DNA of 64,000 bases, from positions 91,268-155,267 of the forward strand of contig JAFZBE010000067.1 of NCBI GenBank assembly GCA_017561935.1, read 5' to 3'. This stretch comes from Bacteroidales bacterium. GTDB taxonomy: Bacteria; Bacteroidota; Bacteroidia; Bacteroidales; UBA3663. Every line of letters begins with the position of its first letter. Within the stretch, counting starts at the first letter, position 1. The notes under the pieces are model-generated. The model did not search any database. It was not told the origin of the DNA and saw only the letters and a program-made list of their open reading frames with translations. A program made the translations under genes and the position numbers. Positions 19,426 through 28,865 of this stretch are shown here, piece after piece.

Positions 19426-19460
19426 CGCCGATTTAATTTCAGTTAAATCGGCGCTTTTTT
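19426..19460. terminator. Hairpin downstream of the metA-type gene, possibly bidirectional
   Basis: CGCCGATTTAA at 19426-19436 pairs with its complement ending at 19453 and is followed on the plus strand by TTTTTT. On the minus strand, the side relevant to the acyltransferase gene ending at 19473, the stem is followed by TTTAACATTTTT, a poorer U-tract. It separates that operon from the moxR promoter. Confidence 0.7.
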
Positions 19461-19472
19461 GTTAATTTTTAA

Positions 19473-20390
19473 CTACTGAATTTCGTTGATATCGAACGGC
19501 GTGGCCTGATAAACGTAGTAATTGAGCCAATTGGTGAACAAAAGATTGGCCACTGAACGCCATCGGACGAGAGGTCCGTTGTTGGGATTTCCATCGCGAT
19601 AATAGTTGACCGGCATGTCGATGGGAAGACCCTTTGCAAGGTCGCGTTTGTACTCCTTGTCGAGCGTATCGGGCGCATATTCGGAGTGGCCGGTGACATA
19701 GATCTCGCGACCTTCGCGCTCCATGACCATATAGACACCACTCTCGCGACTTTCGGCCATGATCTCGAGCTCGGGATGCTTGAGGATGTCTTCGCGGCGC
19801 ACTTCGGAATGACGGCTATGGGGCACATAGAACTCGTCGTCGAAACCACGGAAGATGGGGCACTTGGGGTCGGCCTTGCCATGCTTGAAGATGCCGAACA
19901 TCTTATGGTCGAGCGGGTACTTGGGAATCCTATGGAAATGGTAAAGGCCTGCCTGGGCTGCCCAGCAGATGAACATCGTCGATTGCACGTTGGTGCGCGT
20001 CCAATCGAAAATCTCGGTAAGCTCCTTCCAATAGTTGACCTGCTCGTAATCAAGTTGCTCGACAGGGGCACCGGTGATGATCATGCCATCGAACTTCCTG
20101 CTTCGAAGCTCGCTGAAAGGGGTGTAGAAGCGCTCCATGTGTTCGGTAGAGGTATTCTTCGACACATGCGAGGAGAGCATCATGAAGATGATCTCGATCT
20201 GCAGAGGGGTGTTCGACAACAGACGGATGAGGTCGTTTTCGGTCTGCTCCTTGATGGGCATCAGATTAAGCACACAGATACGCAGCGGACGAATCTGCTG
20301 CATATCTGCCCTATCGTAGTCCATCACGAAGATATTCTCCTGCTTGAGCGCGTTGATGGCGGGGAGGTTCTTTGGAAGTATTAAAGGCAT
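19473..20390 (-). CDS. metAA: MetA-family homoserine O-acyltransferase, predicted acetyl-CoA type
   Basis: A 305-residue cytoplasmic enzyme that activates homoserine in methionine synthesis. The catalytic residues line up with E. coli MetA numbering: Cys142 (FICWAAQAG), His235 and Glu237 (VTGHSEY). Residue 111 is Glu in GAPVE, where E. coli succinyltransferase has Gly. In characterised MetA proteins Glu111 favours acetyl-CoA and Gly111 favours succinyl-CoA, so this is more likely a homoserine O-acetyltransferase despite the usual succinyltransferase label. It starts 2 bp after the coiled-coil lipoprotein gene and is last in the rsmI operon. No SAM or cobalamin riboswitch is apparent. Confidence 0.93.
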   Translation of the reverse strand: MPLILPKNLPAINALKQENIFVMDYDRADMQQIRPLRICVLNLMPIKEQTENDLIRLLSNTPLQIEIIFMMLSSHVSKNTSTEHMERFYTPFSELRSRKFDGMIITGAPVEQLDYEQVNYWKELTEIFDWTRTNVQSTMFICWAAQAGLYHFHRIPKYPLDHKMFGIFKHGKADPKCPIFRGFDDEFYVPHSRHSEVRREDILKHPELEIMAESRESGVYMVMEREGREIYVTGHSEYAPDTLDKEYKRDLAKGLPIDMPVNYYRDGNPNNGPLVRWRSVANLLFTNWLNYYVYQATPFDINEIQ

Positions 20391-20392
20391 TC

Positions 20393-21259
20393 TTACTTGG
20401 TCTTAACTACGAGATAACGGGTATTGCTCCAGAACTTGGACGGATCCAGGATGACAAGTTTGCGGGTGCCGTCGGCCTGCTCGCGAAGGTCGTATGAATC
20501 GGATGGATGCGACGAGAGGATATCGACCTTCTTTGCACCCAATGGCAGTTCTTCGAGCTCACGGATATCAACCTTGGTGAATCCCTCGGAAGAAAAGCCC
20601 TGACGAGTGAGGCGCTTCTTGGTGAGCAGGTTGCCTTCGAGAAGACCAAGATCCTTGAGGCGGTTCTTGTCAGCCACGAGGTAATAGCCGGTGTTGAGCA
20701 TTTCGTCCTGGGTGTTGATCACCTCCTGCTTCTGCTCGTTCTGTTCGATAGTATTGGCGAGGGTAGCCTGTGTCTCTTCCAAAGTATTGGTGAGACCTTC
20801 GATCCTCTGCTCATGGTCGGCAACCACGACCTTGAAGTCGGCAATCTTGGCTTCATAGCCTGCCACCTCGCTCTGGAGACGCTCGATGGTCTGCTTGAGC
20901 ACCTTGTTCTGGCTCAGCTGAGTACTATATTTCTTCTGCAGCTCGTCGAGGGCCTGCTGCTTCTCTTCGATGGTCTGCTTGACCATAGCAATCTGCTGGA
21001 GCAGACGTTCACGCTTGTCCACAAGGTTCTGGTCCTCGCCGTTGGAAAGGGCTATCTGTCCATTGATCTGATCGAGCTGTTCGCTGACAGCATTGAGCGT
21101 ATTCGAAAGTTCATAAATCTCATTACCCTGCTGGAGGGCAACATACATGAGGCTGTCATTGGTACTGGTAGCCTGCTGATACTGTTCCTTGCTCACTTGA
21201 TTGCAACCAGTGAGCACTACAGCCATTACGACTGCAAGCATTACACTAATCTTCTTCAT
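20393..21259 (-). CDS. Coiled-coil lipoprotein of unknown function
   Basis: A protein of about 288 residues from the ATG at 21259 (an ATG at 21268 adds three). It starts MKKISVMLAVVMAVVLTGC, a standard lipobox with the cysteine at 19. Residues 30-190 are a long Gln/Glu-rich coiled coil. The C-terminal 100 residues form a compact domain (TGYYLVADKNRLKDLGLLEG, then TKVDIRELEELPLGAKK, then ILDPSKFWSNTRYLVVK) seen in unassigned Bacteroidales lipoproteins. The gene overlaps the end of rsmI by 14 bp and ends 2 bp before metA. I cannot name a function; a cell-envelope structural role is a guess. Confidence 0.75.
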   Translation of the reverse strand: MKKISVMLAVVMAVVLTGCNQVSKEQYQQATSTNDSLMYVALQQGNEIYELSNTLNAVSEQLDQINGQIALSNGEDQNLVDKRERLLQQIAMVKQTIEEKQQALDELQKKYSTQLSQNKVLKQTIERLQSEVAGYEAKIADFKVVVADHEQRIEGLTNTLEETQATLANTIEQNEQKQEVINTQDEMLNTGYYLVADKNRLKDLGLLEGNLLTKKRLTRQGFSSEGFTKVDIRELEELPLGAKKVDILSSHPSDSYDLREQADGTRKLVILDPSKFWSNTRYLVVKTK

Positions 21260-21995
21260 TTTGATCATCGTTTTGATTAACGTTCTTGTATTTGTTCTTA
21301 TGAATCTTCTTTTCCTTTGGCCCCTCTGAAGCGCCACCTACGACAAGGACAATCTCGCCCTTGGGTTCCACTTCGGTGAAATGGGCTATGAGTTCGGCAA
21401 GGGTACCGCGCCGTGTTTCGGCAAAACGCTTGCTGATCTCACGGCAAACAGCTGCAGGTCGGTCCTCTCCCATCACCTGGGCCAGTTGTTGCAACGTCTT
21501 CACGAGACGATAGGGACTCTCGTAGATAATCTGGGTGCGCGTCTCGCCGGCAATCTCGCGGAGTCGTGTCTCGCGTCCCTTCTTTTGCGGGAGGAAACCT
21601 TCGAAGCAGAACTTCTCGTTGGGCAAGCCGCTTTGGACAAGTGCCGGCACGAAGGCAGTGGCACCCGGCAGACACTCCACTTCGACACCCAGTCTGACAC
21701 ATTCGCGCACTAACATGAAACCAGGGTCGCTGATACCGGGAGTTCCTGCATCGCTCACAAGGGCCACATTCAGTCCGGCTGCAATCCTTTCGGCCATCTG
21801 AGCCGACGTTTCATGCTCGTTGAACTTATGGTGGCTCTGCATCGGCACGTGGATGTCATAATGCTGCATCAGGACGCTCGACGTGCGTGTGTCCTCAGCC
21901 AGAATGAGGTCGGCAGACTTGAGCACATTGATGGCTCGGAAGGTCATATCCTCCAGATTGCCGACGGGCGTTGGGACAACAAACAGCTTTGCCAT
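21246..21995 (-). CDS. rsmI: RsmI, 16S rRNA cytidine-1402 2'-O-methyltransferase
   Basis: A 249-residue SAM-dependent enzyme of the tetrapyrrole-methylase fold. It has the N-terminal VVPTPVGNLEDMTFRA, then LILAEDTRTS, SDAGTPGISDPG and the late PKGEIVLVVGG, all hallmarks of RsmI. The enzyme 2'-O-methylates C1402 in the decoding centre of the ribosome. The C-terminal 30 residues are a Lys/Asn/Asp-rich tail. It heads an operon with the coiled-coil lipoprotein and metA genes. A possible weak -7 element (TAACTTTG, 22032-22025) lies just upstream. Confidence 0.95.
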   Translation of the reverse strand: MAKLFVVPTPVGNLEDMTFRAINVLKSADLILAEDTRTSSVLMQHYDIHVPMQSHHKFNEHETSAQMAERIAAGLNVALVSDAGTPGISDPGFMLVRECVRLGVEVECLPGATAFVPALVQSGLPNEKFCFEGFLPQKKGRETRLREIAGETRTQIIYESPYRLVKTLQQLAQVMGEDRPAAVCREISKRFAETRRGTLAELIAHFTEVEPKGEIVLVVGGASEGPKEKKIHKNKYKNVNQNDDQNEED

Positions 21996-22106
21996 AGTTT
22001 TATATTATATGCACGTGTGGGCAGCAAAGTTAACTCTTTTTCCTGAAAAAACGGTTGCCTTTGGCGAAAAAAAGAAGAAAAGGACATCGAAAACCGAAGA
22101 ATTGCA

Positions 22107-23060
22107 TTATGGAATAAGCGAAAGCAGCAACTTTTCGATTTCCTTGCGCACCTCGGCATGTTTGCAGGTATTGTTGGCTACGAAGATGGTAACCGCGTAG
22201 GTTCTGGCGTCCGAACCCTTGATGTATCCCGCGTAGGCCACCACATTCTTGAGGGTGCCCGTCTTCAACTGGCCCTTGCCTGCCAATCGCGTTCCTTTGA
22301 GGAATTCACGCACCGTTCCCTCTTGCGCAATGTCGGCCATCGCCTTGCGGAAAGCACTATCGAACTGCATATCGGCCAACAGGGAATTGATGAAATGGGC
22401 TGTGACACGATTGCTGGGCGAGATACCGCAACCATCATACATCACAAGCGACTCCATATCAAGCCCCCTCTTCCTCCAATAGTTCTGAACAGTGAGCAAT
22501 CCGCTATCGAGGCGGCAGGACGGCGTGAGCAGGTGCAGCATCGTCTCGGCCTGAAGATTGAGACTTTCGGCCAACGTGCGGTCCATCACATCCATCAGCA
22601 TCTGACCACTGTCGGGCAAAAGGTTGTCGAGGCCCGGCATATACTCTTCGATATCCTCGACGAGCAAATCGGGATTGAATCGCTCAAGGCCTGGCAAACG
22701 AACGGCAACCGTATCGATCATAGGCACACTGTCGGGCCAAACGTAATTGGGACCAAGGAGGCGGAAACCCGTGGCAGCAGTGACCAATTTCAAGACCGAA
22801 GCAGGAGTCATCAGACGCTCAGGGTCATAGCTGTAGAGCACGCGGCCACGATTGATGGCAGGATTAAGTGAGTCGGGGGTCTGCTGAGGGGCTGTGCGCG
22901 GAAGACGTACAATCTCGAGGGTCACGGTGGAATGCTTCATGCCATCGGAACGAATCCACTCCTTGAATGAGGGTGGAAGCGAACGCATTTGTGCATTGCC
23001 CACCCCACAAAATGTGAACTGAAGCAATGCACAAAGGAAGAACAATAATATCCTATTCAT
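22107..23060 (-). CDS. PBP4-like D-alanyl-D-alanine carboxypeptidase, short form
   Basis: A 317-residue protein from the ATG at 23060, which gives a signal peptide ending GVGNAQ and overlaps the DUF4296 stop by 8 bp. The S13-family active-site motifs are present: SVLK at 88-91, ISPSN at 213-217 and KTG at 266-268. It should trim or cleave peptidoglycan peptides in the periplasm. The stretch between the first two motifs is only about 120 residues, much shorter than the ~240 in E. coli PBP4, so one of the inserted domains is probably missing. It is last in the ileS-dksA-lspA operon. Confidence 0.85.
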   Translation of the reverse strand: MNRILLFFLCALLQFTFCGVGNAQMRSLPPSFKEWIRSDGMKHSTVTLEIVRLPRTAPQQTPDSLNPAINRGRVLYSYDPERLMTPASVLKLVTAATGFRLLGPNYVWPDSVPMIDTVAVRLPGLERFNPDLLVEDIEEYMPGLDNLLPDSGQMLMDVMDRTLAESLNLQAETMLHLLTPSCRLDSGLLTVQNYWRKRGLDMESLVMYDGCGISPSNRVTAHFINSLLADMQFDSAFRKAMADIAQEGTVREFLKGTRLAGKGQLKTGTLKNVVAYAGYIKGSDARTYAVTIFVANNTCKHAEVRKEIEKLLLSLIP

Positions 23061-23883
23061 TTTTAACATGAGTTCGCAACAGGGATATACTATCGACGAA
23101 GACAGGGGAAACCCTACCGGAATCTGCCAGGAGGACAAGGCCCAGGATAGCCGAACGGAAGGGTTGAATGGAGTCGGCATGGGCTGTCAGCAGATAGGCG
23201 CCATTCTCGGTAATCGTCTTGGCATCAAAGCCAACCGGGGCACCCAAAGGCTCGTTTTGCTTCCGCTTCCCCTGACGTTGCAATTCCTCCTCGCTGAGTT
23301 CTTTCTTGGTGAGTGAAATGGATGCAAGAACCTTCTGACCAGGCAAGAGCTGACGCACTTGGAAGCTCCAATGTAGGGTGTCGCCATCGACGAAATTGCT
23401 GTCGGAGGAGATTTCCCAGAATTGGATGTCGGAATAACGACGACGATCGAGCATCAGATGTTCACGCAAGGTCCACAACTCGACAGAATCGCCCGCCAAG
23501 CTGGTGACGAAGTCGCGTGTCTCGGTGACCTGCAGGCTCCACATCTCATGCTCCTCCTTGAGGCGCTCATCAACGTGGCCATAGACACGGGTGAGTAGTT
23601 TCAGATGCTGGGCGTACCACATCAGCGACGTGTCGTAGCGCGAACGAGAGACACCATGCTTCTGCAGCACAGCTGCGATAACCTCCTTCTGATAAGTGTC
23701 AAGGTCGGTACCAAAACCAACACCTTGTTGCTGCTGCATCTCGAACAAACCTTCGGCGCGATGAACATCGACCAATAGATCGATCATCTGGTCCTCATCG
23801 AGCACGATATCCGGACGGTCGATACACGACGCAACGACCGAAAGGGTAAGCAATGCTAAAACGAGATACAGGAGCTTTCGCAT
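23053..23883 (-). CDS. DUF4296 lipoprotein
   Basis: A 276-residue lipoprotein with a lipobox ending VVASC (Cys20). The helical block at about 28-125 (DEDQMIDLLVDVHRAEGLF, then YDTSLMWYAQHLKLLTRVYGHV) matches DUF4296 proteins of Bacteroidetes. After that comes a beta-rich C-terminal region of about 130 residues. The function is unknown. The gene lies between lspA (9 bp gap) and the PBP4-like gene (8 bp overlap). Being next to the enzyme that matures lipoproteins is a common arrangement but does not define a role. Confidence 0.8.
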   Translation of the reverse strand: MRKLLYLVLALLTLSVVASCIDRPDIVLDEDQMIDLLVDVHRAEGLFEMQQQQGVGFGTDLDTYQKEVIAAVLQKHGVSRSRYDTSLMWYAQHLKLLTRVYGHVDERLKEEHEMWSLQVTETRDFVTSLAGDSVELWTLREHLMLDRRRYSDIQFWEISSDSNFVDGDTLHWSFQVRQLLPGQKVLASISLTKKELSEEELQRQGKRKQNEPLGAPVGFDAKTITENGAYLLTAHADSIQPFRSAILGLVLLADSGRVSPVFVDSISLLRTHVKNE

Positions 23884-23892
23884 GCGAGGTTA

Positions 23893-24603
23893 TTACTTTT
23901 TTGCCTCCTTATAGGCTTTATAGGCTTCATCCAGACGAGCAAAATCCTTTCGGAAGAAAAGGATGAGAAGGACTACACCTACCGTAATGCAGGAATCCGC
24001 AAAATTGAAAACCGGTTTGAAGAACATGAACGGTTCGTCGCTGGTGGGCAGCCAGGAAGGGTATCGGAACGAGAAGCCAAGGAAATGAATCACCTGCCCG
24101 GTGACAGGGAATGTATCCGGCCAGTCGAAATTGATCAGGGGGAAATAGAACATATCGACCACCCTGCCCTTGAACCATTCGCCCTGAGGCATCAATCCCG
24201 CACTCGGGTCGGCCCATTGGGCCACATGGCCATAACTGTCGGTGAACCAGCGTCCGTAAAAGATACAGTCGATGATGTTGCCCACAGCGCCAGCCAGGAT
24301 CATTGAAACAACAACGACAAACGCGGTGGAGACAAGACGCTTTCCGATGGCCTTGAAGAGCACCCAGCCGAAGAGTAACGTCATGAGGATCCGGAAGCCG
24401 GTAAGGACGAACTTATCGACAAACTCCATACCATAGGCCATGCCGTTGTTCTCGATGAAGGACAGATAGAACCACGACGTCACTTCTACCGACTCACGAA
24501 GGTAGAAGTGCGTCTTGATATAAATCTTGATAACCTGATCGATGAAGATGAGGGCCAGAAAGAGCCCCACGGACAACAGGCTTTGCTTCTTGCGGATACT
24601 CAC
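23893..24603 (-). CDS. lspA: Lipoprotein signal peptidase II
   Basis: A 236-residue membrane aspartic protease that removes signal peptides from lipid-modified prolipoproteins. Four helices are visible (about 9-27, 65-84, 92-112, 205-221). The two catalytic aspartates fit Asp150 in GRVVDMFYF and Asp203 in FNFADS, with the conserved GNIID at 109-112/113 before them. The loop between helices 3 and 4 is longer than in E. coli LspA, as is usual in Bacteroidetes. It is co-transcribed with the dksA-like and DUF4296 genes (9-bp gaps). Confidence 0.95.
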   Translation of the reverse strand: MSIRKKQSLLSVGLFLALIFIDQVIKIYIKTHFYLRESVEVTSWFYLSFIENNGMAYGMEFVDKFVLTGFRILMTLLFGWVLFKAIGKRLVSTAFVVVVSMILAGAVGNIIDCIFYGRWFTDSYGHVAQWADPSAGLMPQGEWFKGRVVDMFYFPLINFDWPDTFPVTGQVIHFLGFSFRYPSWLPTSDEPFMFFKPVFNFADSCITVGVVLLILFFRKDFARLDEAYKAYKEAKK

Positions 24604-24612
24604 TATAAAAAC

Positions 24613-25005
24613 TTATTTACCGGTGCGCTTCTCTTTGGCCTCAACGCTGAGCGTAGCATGAGGTACTGCACGCAGACGCTCTTTGGGAATGAGCTGATGA
24701 GTGACACGGCAGATGCCGTAGGTCTTGTTCTCGATACGAACCAATGCGCCCTGCAAACCCTTGATGAACTTCTCGAGACGCGAAGCCTTGAGGCCCAGTT
24801 CCTCACGGGAAAGGGTTTCTGCACCATCCTCCATGTTCTTGAACATAGGAGCAGTGTCGCGGTCATCATTGTCGCCATGACGCATGCGCTCACGGATCTC
24901 ATTGTACTCAGCCAAAGCACCCTTGAGTTTATCCTCAACGATAACCTTGAATTCAGCTAGCTCCTCATCGGAGTAACGAACTTTGATGTTGTCTTCGTTT
25001 GCCAT
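24613..25005 (-). CDS. DksA/TraR-family protein
   Basis: A 130-residue protein with an N-terminal coiled coil (about 12-95) and the DksA C-terminal motif IPKERLRAVPHATL. DksA-type proteins bind RNA polymerase through the secondary channel and act with ppGpp. Of the four zinc-binding cysteines found in E. coli DksA, only one remains (YGICRVTHQ), so the finger probably folds without zinc, as in other Bacteroidetes members. The coiled-coil tip carries acidic residues. It is located 19 bp after ileS and 9 bp before lspA. Confidence 0.88.
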   Translation of the reverse strand: MANEDNIKVRYSDEELAEFKVIVEDKLKGALAEYNEIRERMRHGDNDDRDTAPMFKNMEDGAETLSREELGLKASRLEKFIKGLQGALVRIENKTYGICRVTHQLIPKERLRAVPHATLSVEAKEKRTGK

Positions 25006-25024
25006 AACTTATAAATAGTGTTTT

Positions 25025-28000
25025 TTATTTGGTGATAGACGTTTTGATGATGTAGTCGTCCATATCGAGAGCGGCAGGATCCTCGCCCACTTCGCCGATA
25101 GTGATGCTGGTGGCAAGAACCTGGCTTGCGATATAATCCTTATATTGTTCGACTACTATGTCGGTATTCTTGTTCGGTTCGAAAACGATATTGATACGAT
25201 CGGTGACCTCAAAACCTGCAGTCTTGCGGTAATTCTGGATACGCTTGATGAGCTCTCGGGCCACACCCTCCTTGCGAAGTTCTTCGGTCACGGTGATATC
25301 AAGAGCCACAGTCACACGTCCTTCGCTGGCTACATTCCAGCCTGGCATATCCTCGCTGATGATCTCGACATCGGCAGTAGAAATCTCGACAGGAGTGCCG
25401 TCGATGACGAGCGCCAGTTTTCCTTCGTTCTCGAGTTCGGCAATCTTGCTCTGCTCAAGGCTACCAAGAGCTGCTGCCAGTGACTTCATGAGCTTACCAT
25501 AACGTTTGCCCAATTCGCGGAAGTTTGGTTTCACTTTCTTAACCAGCACATGACTATCGCTGCCAGCGATCTTGAGCTCCTTGATGTTGGTCTCGTTGAG
25601 AATAAGGTCCTTCACAGCCTCGATGTCGGCAGCCTGCTCAGCGTCGATGGCGGGGAAGAGGATCGTCTGAAGTGGCTGGCGCACGTTGATCTTCGACGTC
25701 TTGCGGATGCTGAGGACAAGGGAAGTGACAGTCTGGGCAAGCTGCATCTTACGCTCAAGGGCTGCATCGGTGGCACCTGGTACCGGGAAGGTGGACAGGT
25801 GGACTGACTCGCTCTTGTCGCGACCGGAAACGGTGTTGAGGTCGAGGAACAGCTTGTCGCTATAGAACGGAGCAATGGGCGACATGAGCTTGGCAACAGT
25901 CTCCAGACAGGTATAGAGCGTCTGGTAGGCAGCCAGCTTGTCATCATCCATCTCACCGCCCCAGAAACGCTTGCGATTCAAACGAACGTACCAATTGGAG
26001 AGGTTATCACAGACAAAGGTCTCGATGAGACGTCCGGCCACAGTCGGTTCGTAGTTCTCGAGATTGCTTTCGACACCCTTGATGAGGGTATTGAGCGAGG
26101 AGAGTATCCAGCGGTCGATCTCGGGACGCTGTTCCAGAGCCACCTCGGGCTCCTGACCTGTGAAGCCATCGATGTTGGCATAGAGTGCAAAGAGCTTATA
26201 GGTATTGAAGAGCGTGCCAAAGAACTTACGGCTTACTTCTACCACTCCTTCGGGATCGAACTTGAGGTTATCCCAAGGCGAGGCATTGGTAATCATATAC
26301 CAACGGAGCGGATCAGAGCCAAATTGCTCGATTGCGCCAAATGGGTCGATGGCATTGCCCAAACGCTTCGACATCTTCTGTCCATCCTTGGCAAGAACAA
26401 GACCATTCGACACAACAGCCTTATACGACACCGAGTCAAACACCATAGTGGCGATGGCATGGAGGGTAAAGAACCATCCACGTGTCTGGTCAACACCCTC
26501 GGCAATGAAGTCGGCAGGATATACGCTGCCATTGTCGAAGGCCTCCTTGTTCTCGAAAGGATAGTGAATCTGTGCGTATGGCATTGCACCGGAATCGAAC
26601 CAGACGTCGATAAGGTCCATTTCACGAGTGAGGACGTGACCTGTCTCGCTGACGAGCTTGATGTAGTCAACGTAAGGACGATGGAGGTCAATCTTCTCGT
26701 AATTGCCCTTCTCCATCAAACCTGGCACGAAGCCCTTCTCCTTGAGAGGATTCGTTGCCATCACACCAGCTGCAACAGCCTTCTCGATCTCGTTGTAGAG
26801 TTCCTCGACTGAACCGATGCAAATCTCTTCGCGGGTGTCGCGGTTGCGCCAGATAGGCAGAGGTGTGCCCCAATAGCGTGAACGGCTGAGGTTCCAGTCG
26901 TTGAGGTTCTCGAGCCATGCGCCGAAACGTCCTATACCTGTCGATTTGGGTTTCCAGTTGATGGTCTTGTTGAGCTCGATCATCCTGTCGCGACATGCGG
27001 TGGAACGGATGAACCATGAGTCGAGGGGATAATAGAGCACAGGCTTGTCAGTACGCCAGCAATGAGGATAGTTGTGCACATGCTTCTCAATCTTGAAGGC
27101 TTGGCGTGTCTTCTTGAGACCAAGGCTCATGATGACATTGAGGTCATCGGCCTTCTCGGCAGCAACGGCATCGTATTTGCCATTCTTGTTGAACTCTGGG
27201 GCGTAGGCATTCTTCACAAAACAGCCTTCATGCACACTGTAGGCATCGAGATTCACGCACTTCTCAACGAAAGGCGCAGCCAGTTCCTCACGCTTGTAGT
27301 ATTTTCCTGTCAGATCTACCATTGGACGAGGTTCGCCCAACTTGTTGATCATATAGAGTGCCGGCACCTCGGCAGCCTTGGCCACCTTGGCATCATCTGC
27401 ACCAAAGGTGGGTGCGATGTGGACAATACCCGTACCATCCTCAGTGGTCACATAGTCACCAGGGATGACGCGGAAAGCCTTCTCGGCAATCTCGACAAAC
27501 TGATCCTGACCGTAGCTGAAGACCTTCTCGGGATGCAGCTCAGCATACTCCTTGATATAGGGTGCTGCAAGGTCGCTCAATTGCTCACAGGGCTTCACCC
27601 ACTGGTAGAGCTGCTCGTACTTCATACCTAGGAGTTCGCTACCCTTGTAGCGACCTACGATGCGATAGGGAAGCTTGCGTCCATCGACCTTGTTGATGTC
27701 AAGTGCCTCCATCTCTTCGAGAGTATGGAGCTCCTCGCCTGCCAGATATGCCTTAACTCGAGCCTCAGCCATCACGACGGTGAGTTTGTCGCCATTGTAG
27801 GGATTGAATGTCTGGGCAGCAACGTAGTCGATATTCGGGCCTACGCAGAGTGCGGTGTTCGAAGGCAGGGTCCAAGGCGTGGTGGTCCATGCGACGAAAA
27901 CCGGCTGTCCCCACTCGGTCATCTCCGGCCTTGGGTCAAGAGCCTTGAAGATGGCAGTTACGGTAGTATCCTTCACATCGCGATAGCAACCAGGCTGATT

Positions 28001-28582
28001 GAGCTCATGGCTCGAAAGTCCCGTTCCTGCTGCTGGCGAATAAGGTTGGATGGTGTAGCCTTTATAGAGCAGGCCTTTGTTATAGAGCTGCTTGAGGAGC
28101 CACCACAAGGTCTCGATGTATCGGTTGTCGTAGGTGATATATGGGTCATCGAGATCTACCCAATAGCCCATCTTACGAGTCAGGTCGGTCCATTCCTTGG
28201 TATATTTCATCACCTCCTTGCGGCAGGCAGCATTGTAATCATCGACCGAGATCTTCTTGCCGATGTCCTCCTTGGTGATTCCAAGCATCTTCTCGACGCC
28301 CAATTCTACAGGAAGTCCGTGAGTATCCCAACCGGCCTTGCGCTTCACCTGGAAGCCCTGCATCGTCTTGAAACGGCAGAATATATCCTTGATCGCACGA
28401 GCCATCACGTGGTGAATGCCAGGCATACCATTGGCCGAAGGGGGACCCTCGTAGAACACGAAGGAAGGATGCCCCTCACGTGTGGTCATCGATTTGACAA
28501 AGACGTCGTTGGCGTCCCAATTCTTCAGAACCTCTTTATTGATTTCCGACAGATTGAATTGATTATATTCTGCAAATTTCAT
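25025..28582 (-). CDS. ileS: Isoleucyl-tRNA synthetase
   Basis: A 1185-residue class I synthetase that charges tRNA-Ile. The class I signatures are PPSANGMPGIHHVMAR (HIGH equivalent GIHH) near 48-63 and KMSKRLGN in the C-terminal half of the Rossmann domain. TTPWTLPSNTALCV marks the editing (CP1) region. The length and the long C-terminal region ending in MDDYIIKTSITK, without a clear zinc-binding tail, fit the long IleS type. A promoter with a 20-bp spacer lies 24-54 bp upstream of the ATG. No T-box is visible in the short leader. Confidence 0.97.
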   Translation of the reverse strand: MKFAEYNQFNLSEINKEVLKNWDANDVFVKSMTTREGHPSFVFYEGPPSANGMPGIHHVMARAIKDIFCRFKTMQGFQVKRKAGWDTHGLPVELGVEKMLGITKEDIGKKISVDDYNAACRKEVMKYTKEWTDLTRKMGYWVDLDDPYITYDNRYIETLWWLLKQLYNKGLLYKGYTIQPYSPAAGTGLSSHELNQPGCYRDVKDTTVTAIFKALDPRPEMTEWGQPVFVAWTTTPWTLPSNTALCVGPNIDYVAAQTFNPYNGDKLTVVMAEARVKAYLAGEELHTLEEMEALDINKVDGRKLPYRIVGRYKGSELLGMKYEQLYQWVKPCEQLSDLAAPYIKEYAELHPEKVFSYGQDQFVEIAEKAFRVIPGDYVTTEDGTGIVHIAPTFGADDAKVAKAAEVPALYMINKLGEPRPMVDLTGKYYKREELAAPFVEKCVNLDAYSVHEGCFVKNAYAPEFNKNGKYDAVAAEKADDLNVIMSLGLKKTRQAFKIEKHVHNYPHCWRTDKPVLYYPLDSWFIRSTACRDRMIELNKTINWKPKSTGIGRFGAWLENLNDWNLSRSRYWGTPLPIWRNRDTREEICIGSVEELYNEIEKAVAAGVMATNPLKEKGFVPGLMEKGNYEKIDLHRPYVDYIKLVSETGHVLTREMDLIDVWFDSGAMPYAQIHYPFENKEAFDNGSVYPADFIAEGVDQTRGWFFTLHAIATMVFDSVSYKAVVSNGLVLAKDGQKMSKRLGNAIDPFGAIEQFGSDPLRWYMITNASPWDNLKFDPEGVVEVSRKFFGTLFNTYKLFALYANIDGFTGQEPEVALEQRPEIDRWILSSLNTLIKGVESNLENYEPTVAGRLIETFVCDNLSNWYVRLNRKRFWGGEMDDDKLAAYQTLYTCLETVAKLMSPIAPFYSDKLFLDLNTVSGRDKSESVHLSTFPVPGATDAALERKMQLAQTVTSLVLSIRKTSKINVRQPLQTILFPAIDAEQAADIEAVKDLILNETNIKELKIAGSDSHVLVKKVKPNFRELGKRYGKLMKSLAAALGSLEQSKIAELENEGKLALVIDGTPVEISTADVEIISEDMPGWNVASEGRVTVALDITVTEELRKEGVARELIKRIQNYRKTAGFEVTDRINIVFEPNKNTDIVVEQYKDYIASQVLATSITIGEVGEDPAALDMDDYIIKTSITK

Positions 28583-28605
28583 AATATAGTACTATTTTTA
28601 GGGCG

Positions 28606-28636
28606 CAAAATTAATACTTTTTTCGATTAATTCCAA
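28606..28636 (-). promoter_or_regulatory. Promoter of the ileS operon
   Basis: On the minus strand TTG at 28636-28634 and TAATTTTG at 28613-28606 are separated by 20 bp. Transcription would start about 17 bases before the ileS ATG, leaving almost no leader and so no room for a riboswitch. Confidence 0.7.
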
Positions 28637-28738
28637 ATATTTGGTCTAAAAACTGCATTATAGCATGTTCAAATACATAAATTTGTCATCTTTTCAGACG
28701 AAAATGGGGTGATAGTTTTCTTTTTATGGAGTGTTTTC

Positions 28739-28769
28739 TTGGATACGTTGAAGATTTTCCTTATCTTTG
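28739..28769 (+). promoter_or_regulatory. Promoter of the YiiX-like gene
   Basis: TTG at 28739-28741, a 20-bp spacer, then TATCTTTG at 28762-28769. It reads toward the gene at 28866, leaving a leader of about 90 nt. The rest of the 283-bp gap between the divergent genes is AT-rich and otherwise featureless. Confidence 0.8.
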
Positions 28770-28865
28770 CCACCACAAAAGCTTCATATGAATAATTCGC
28801 AGCAAAACCTCAGGAGAACGACATTTTTCGAACTCCCGACGACACCTTTTAAATATATATAATAG

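Noticed and set aside
28583..28605. T-box or other leader control for ileS
   Set aside because: The promoter at 28606-28636 leaves under 20 nt of leader.
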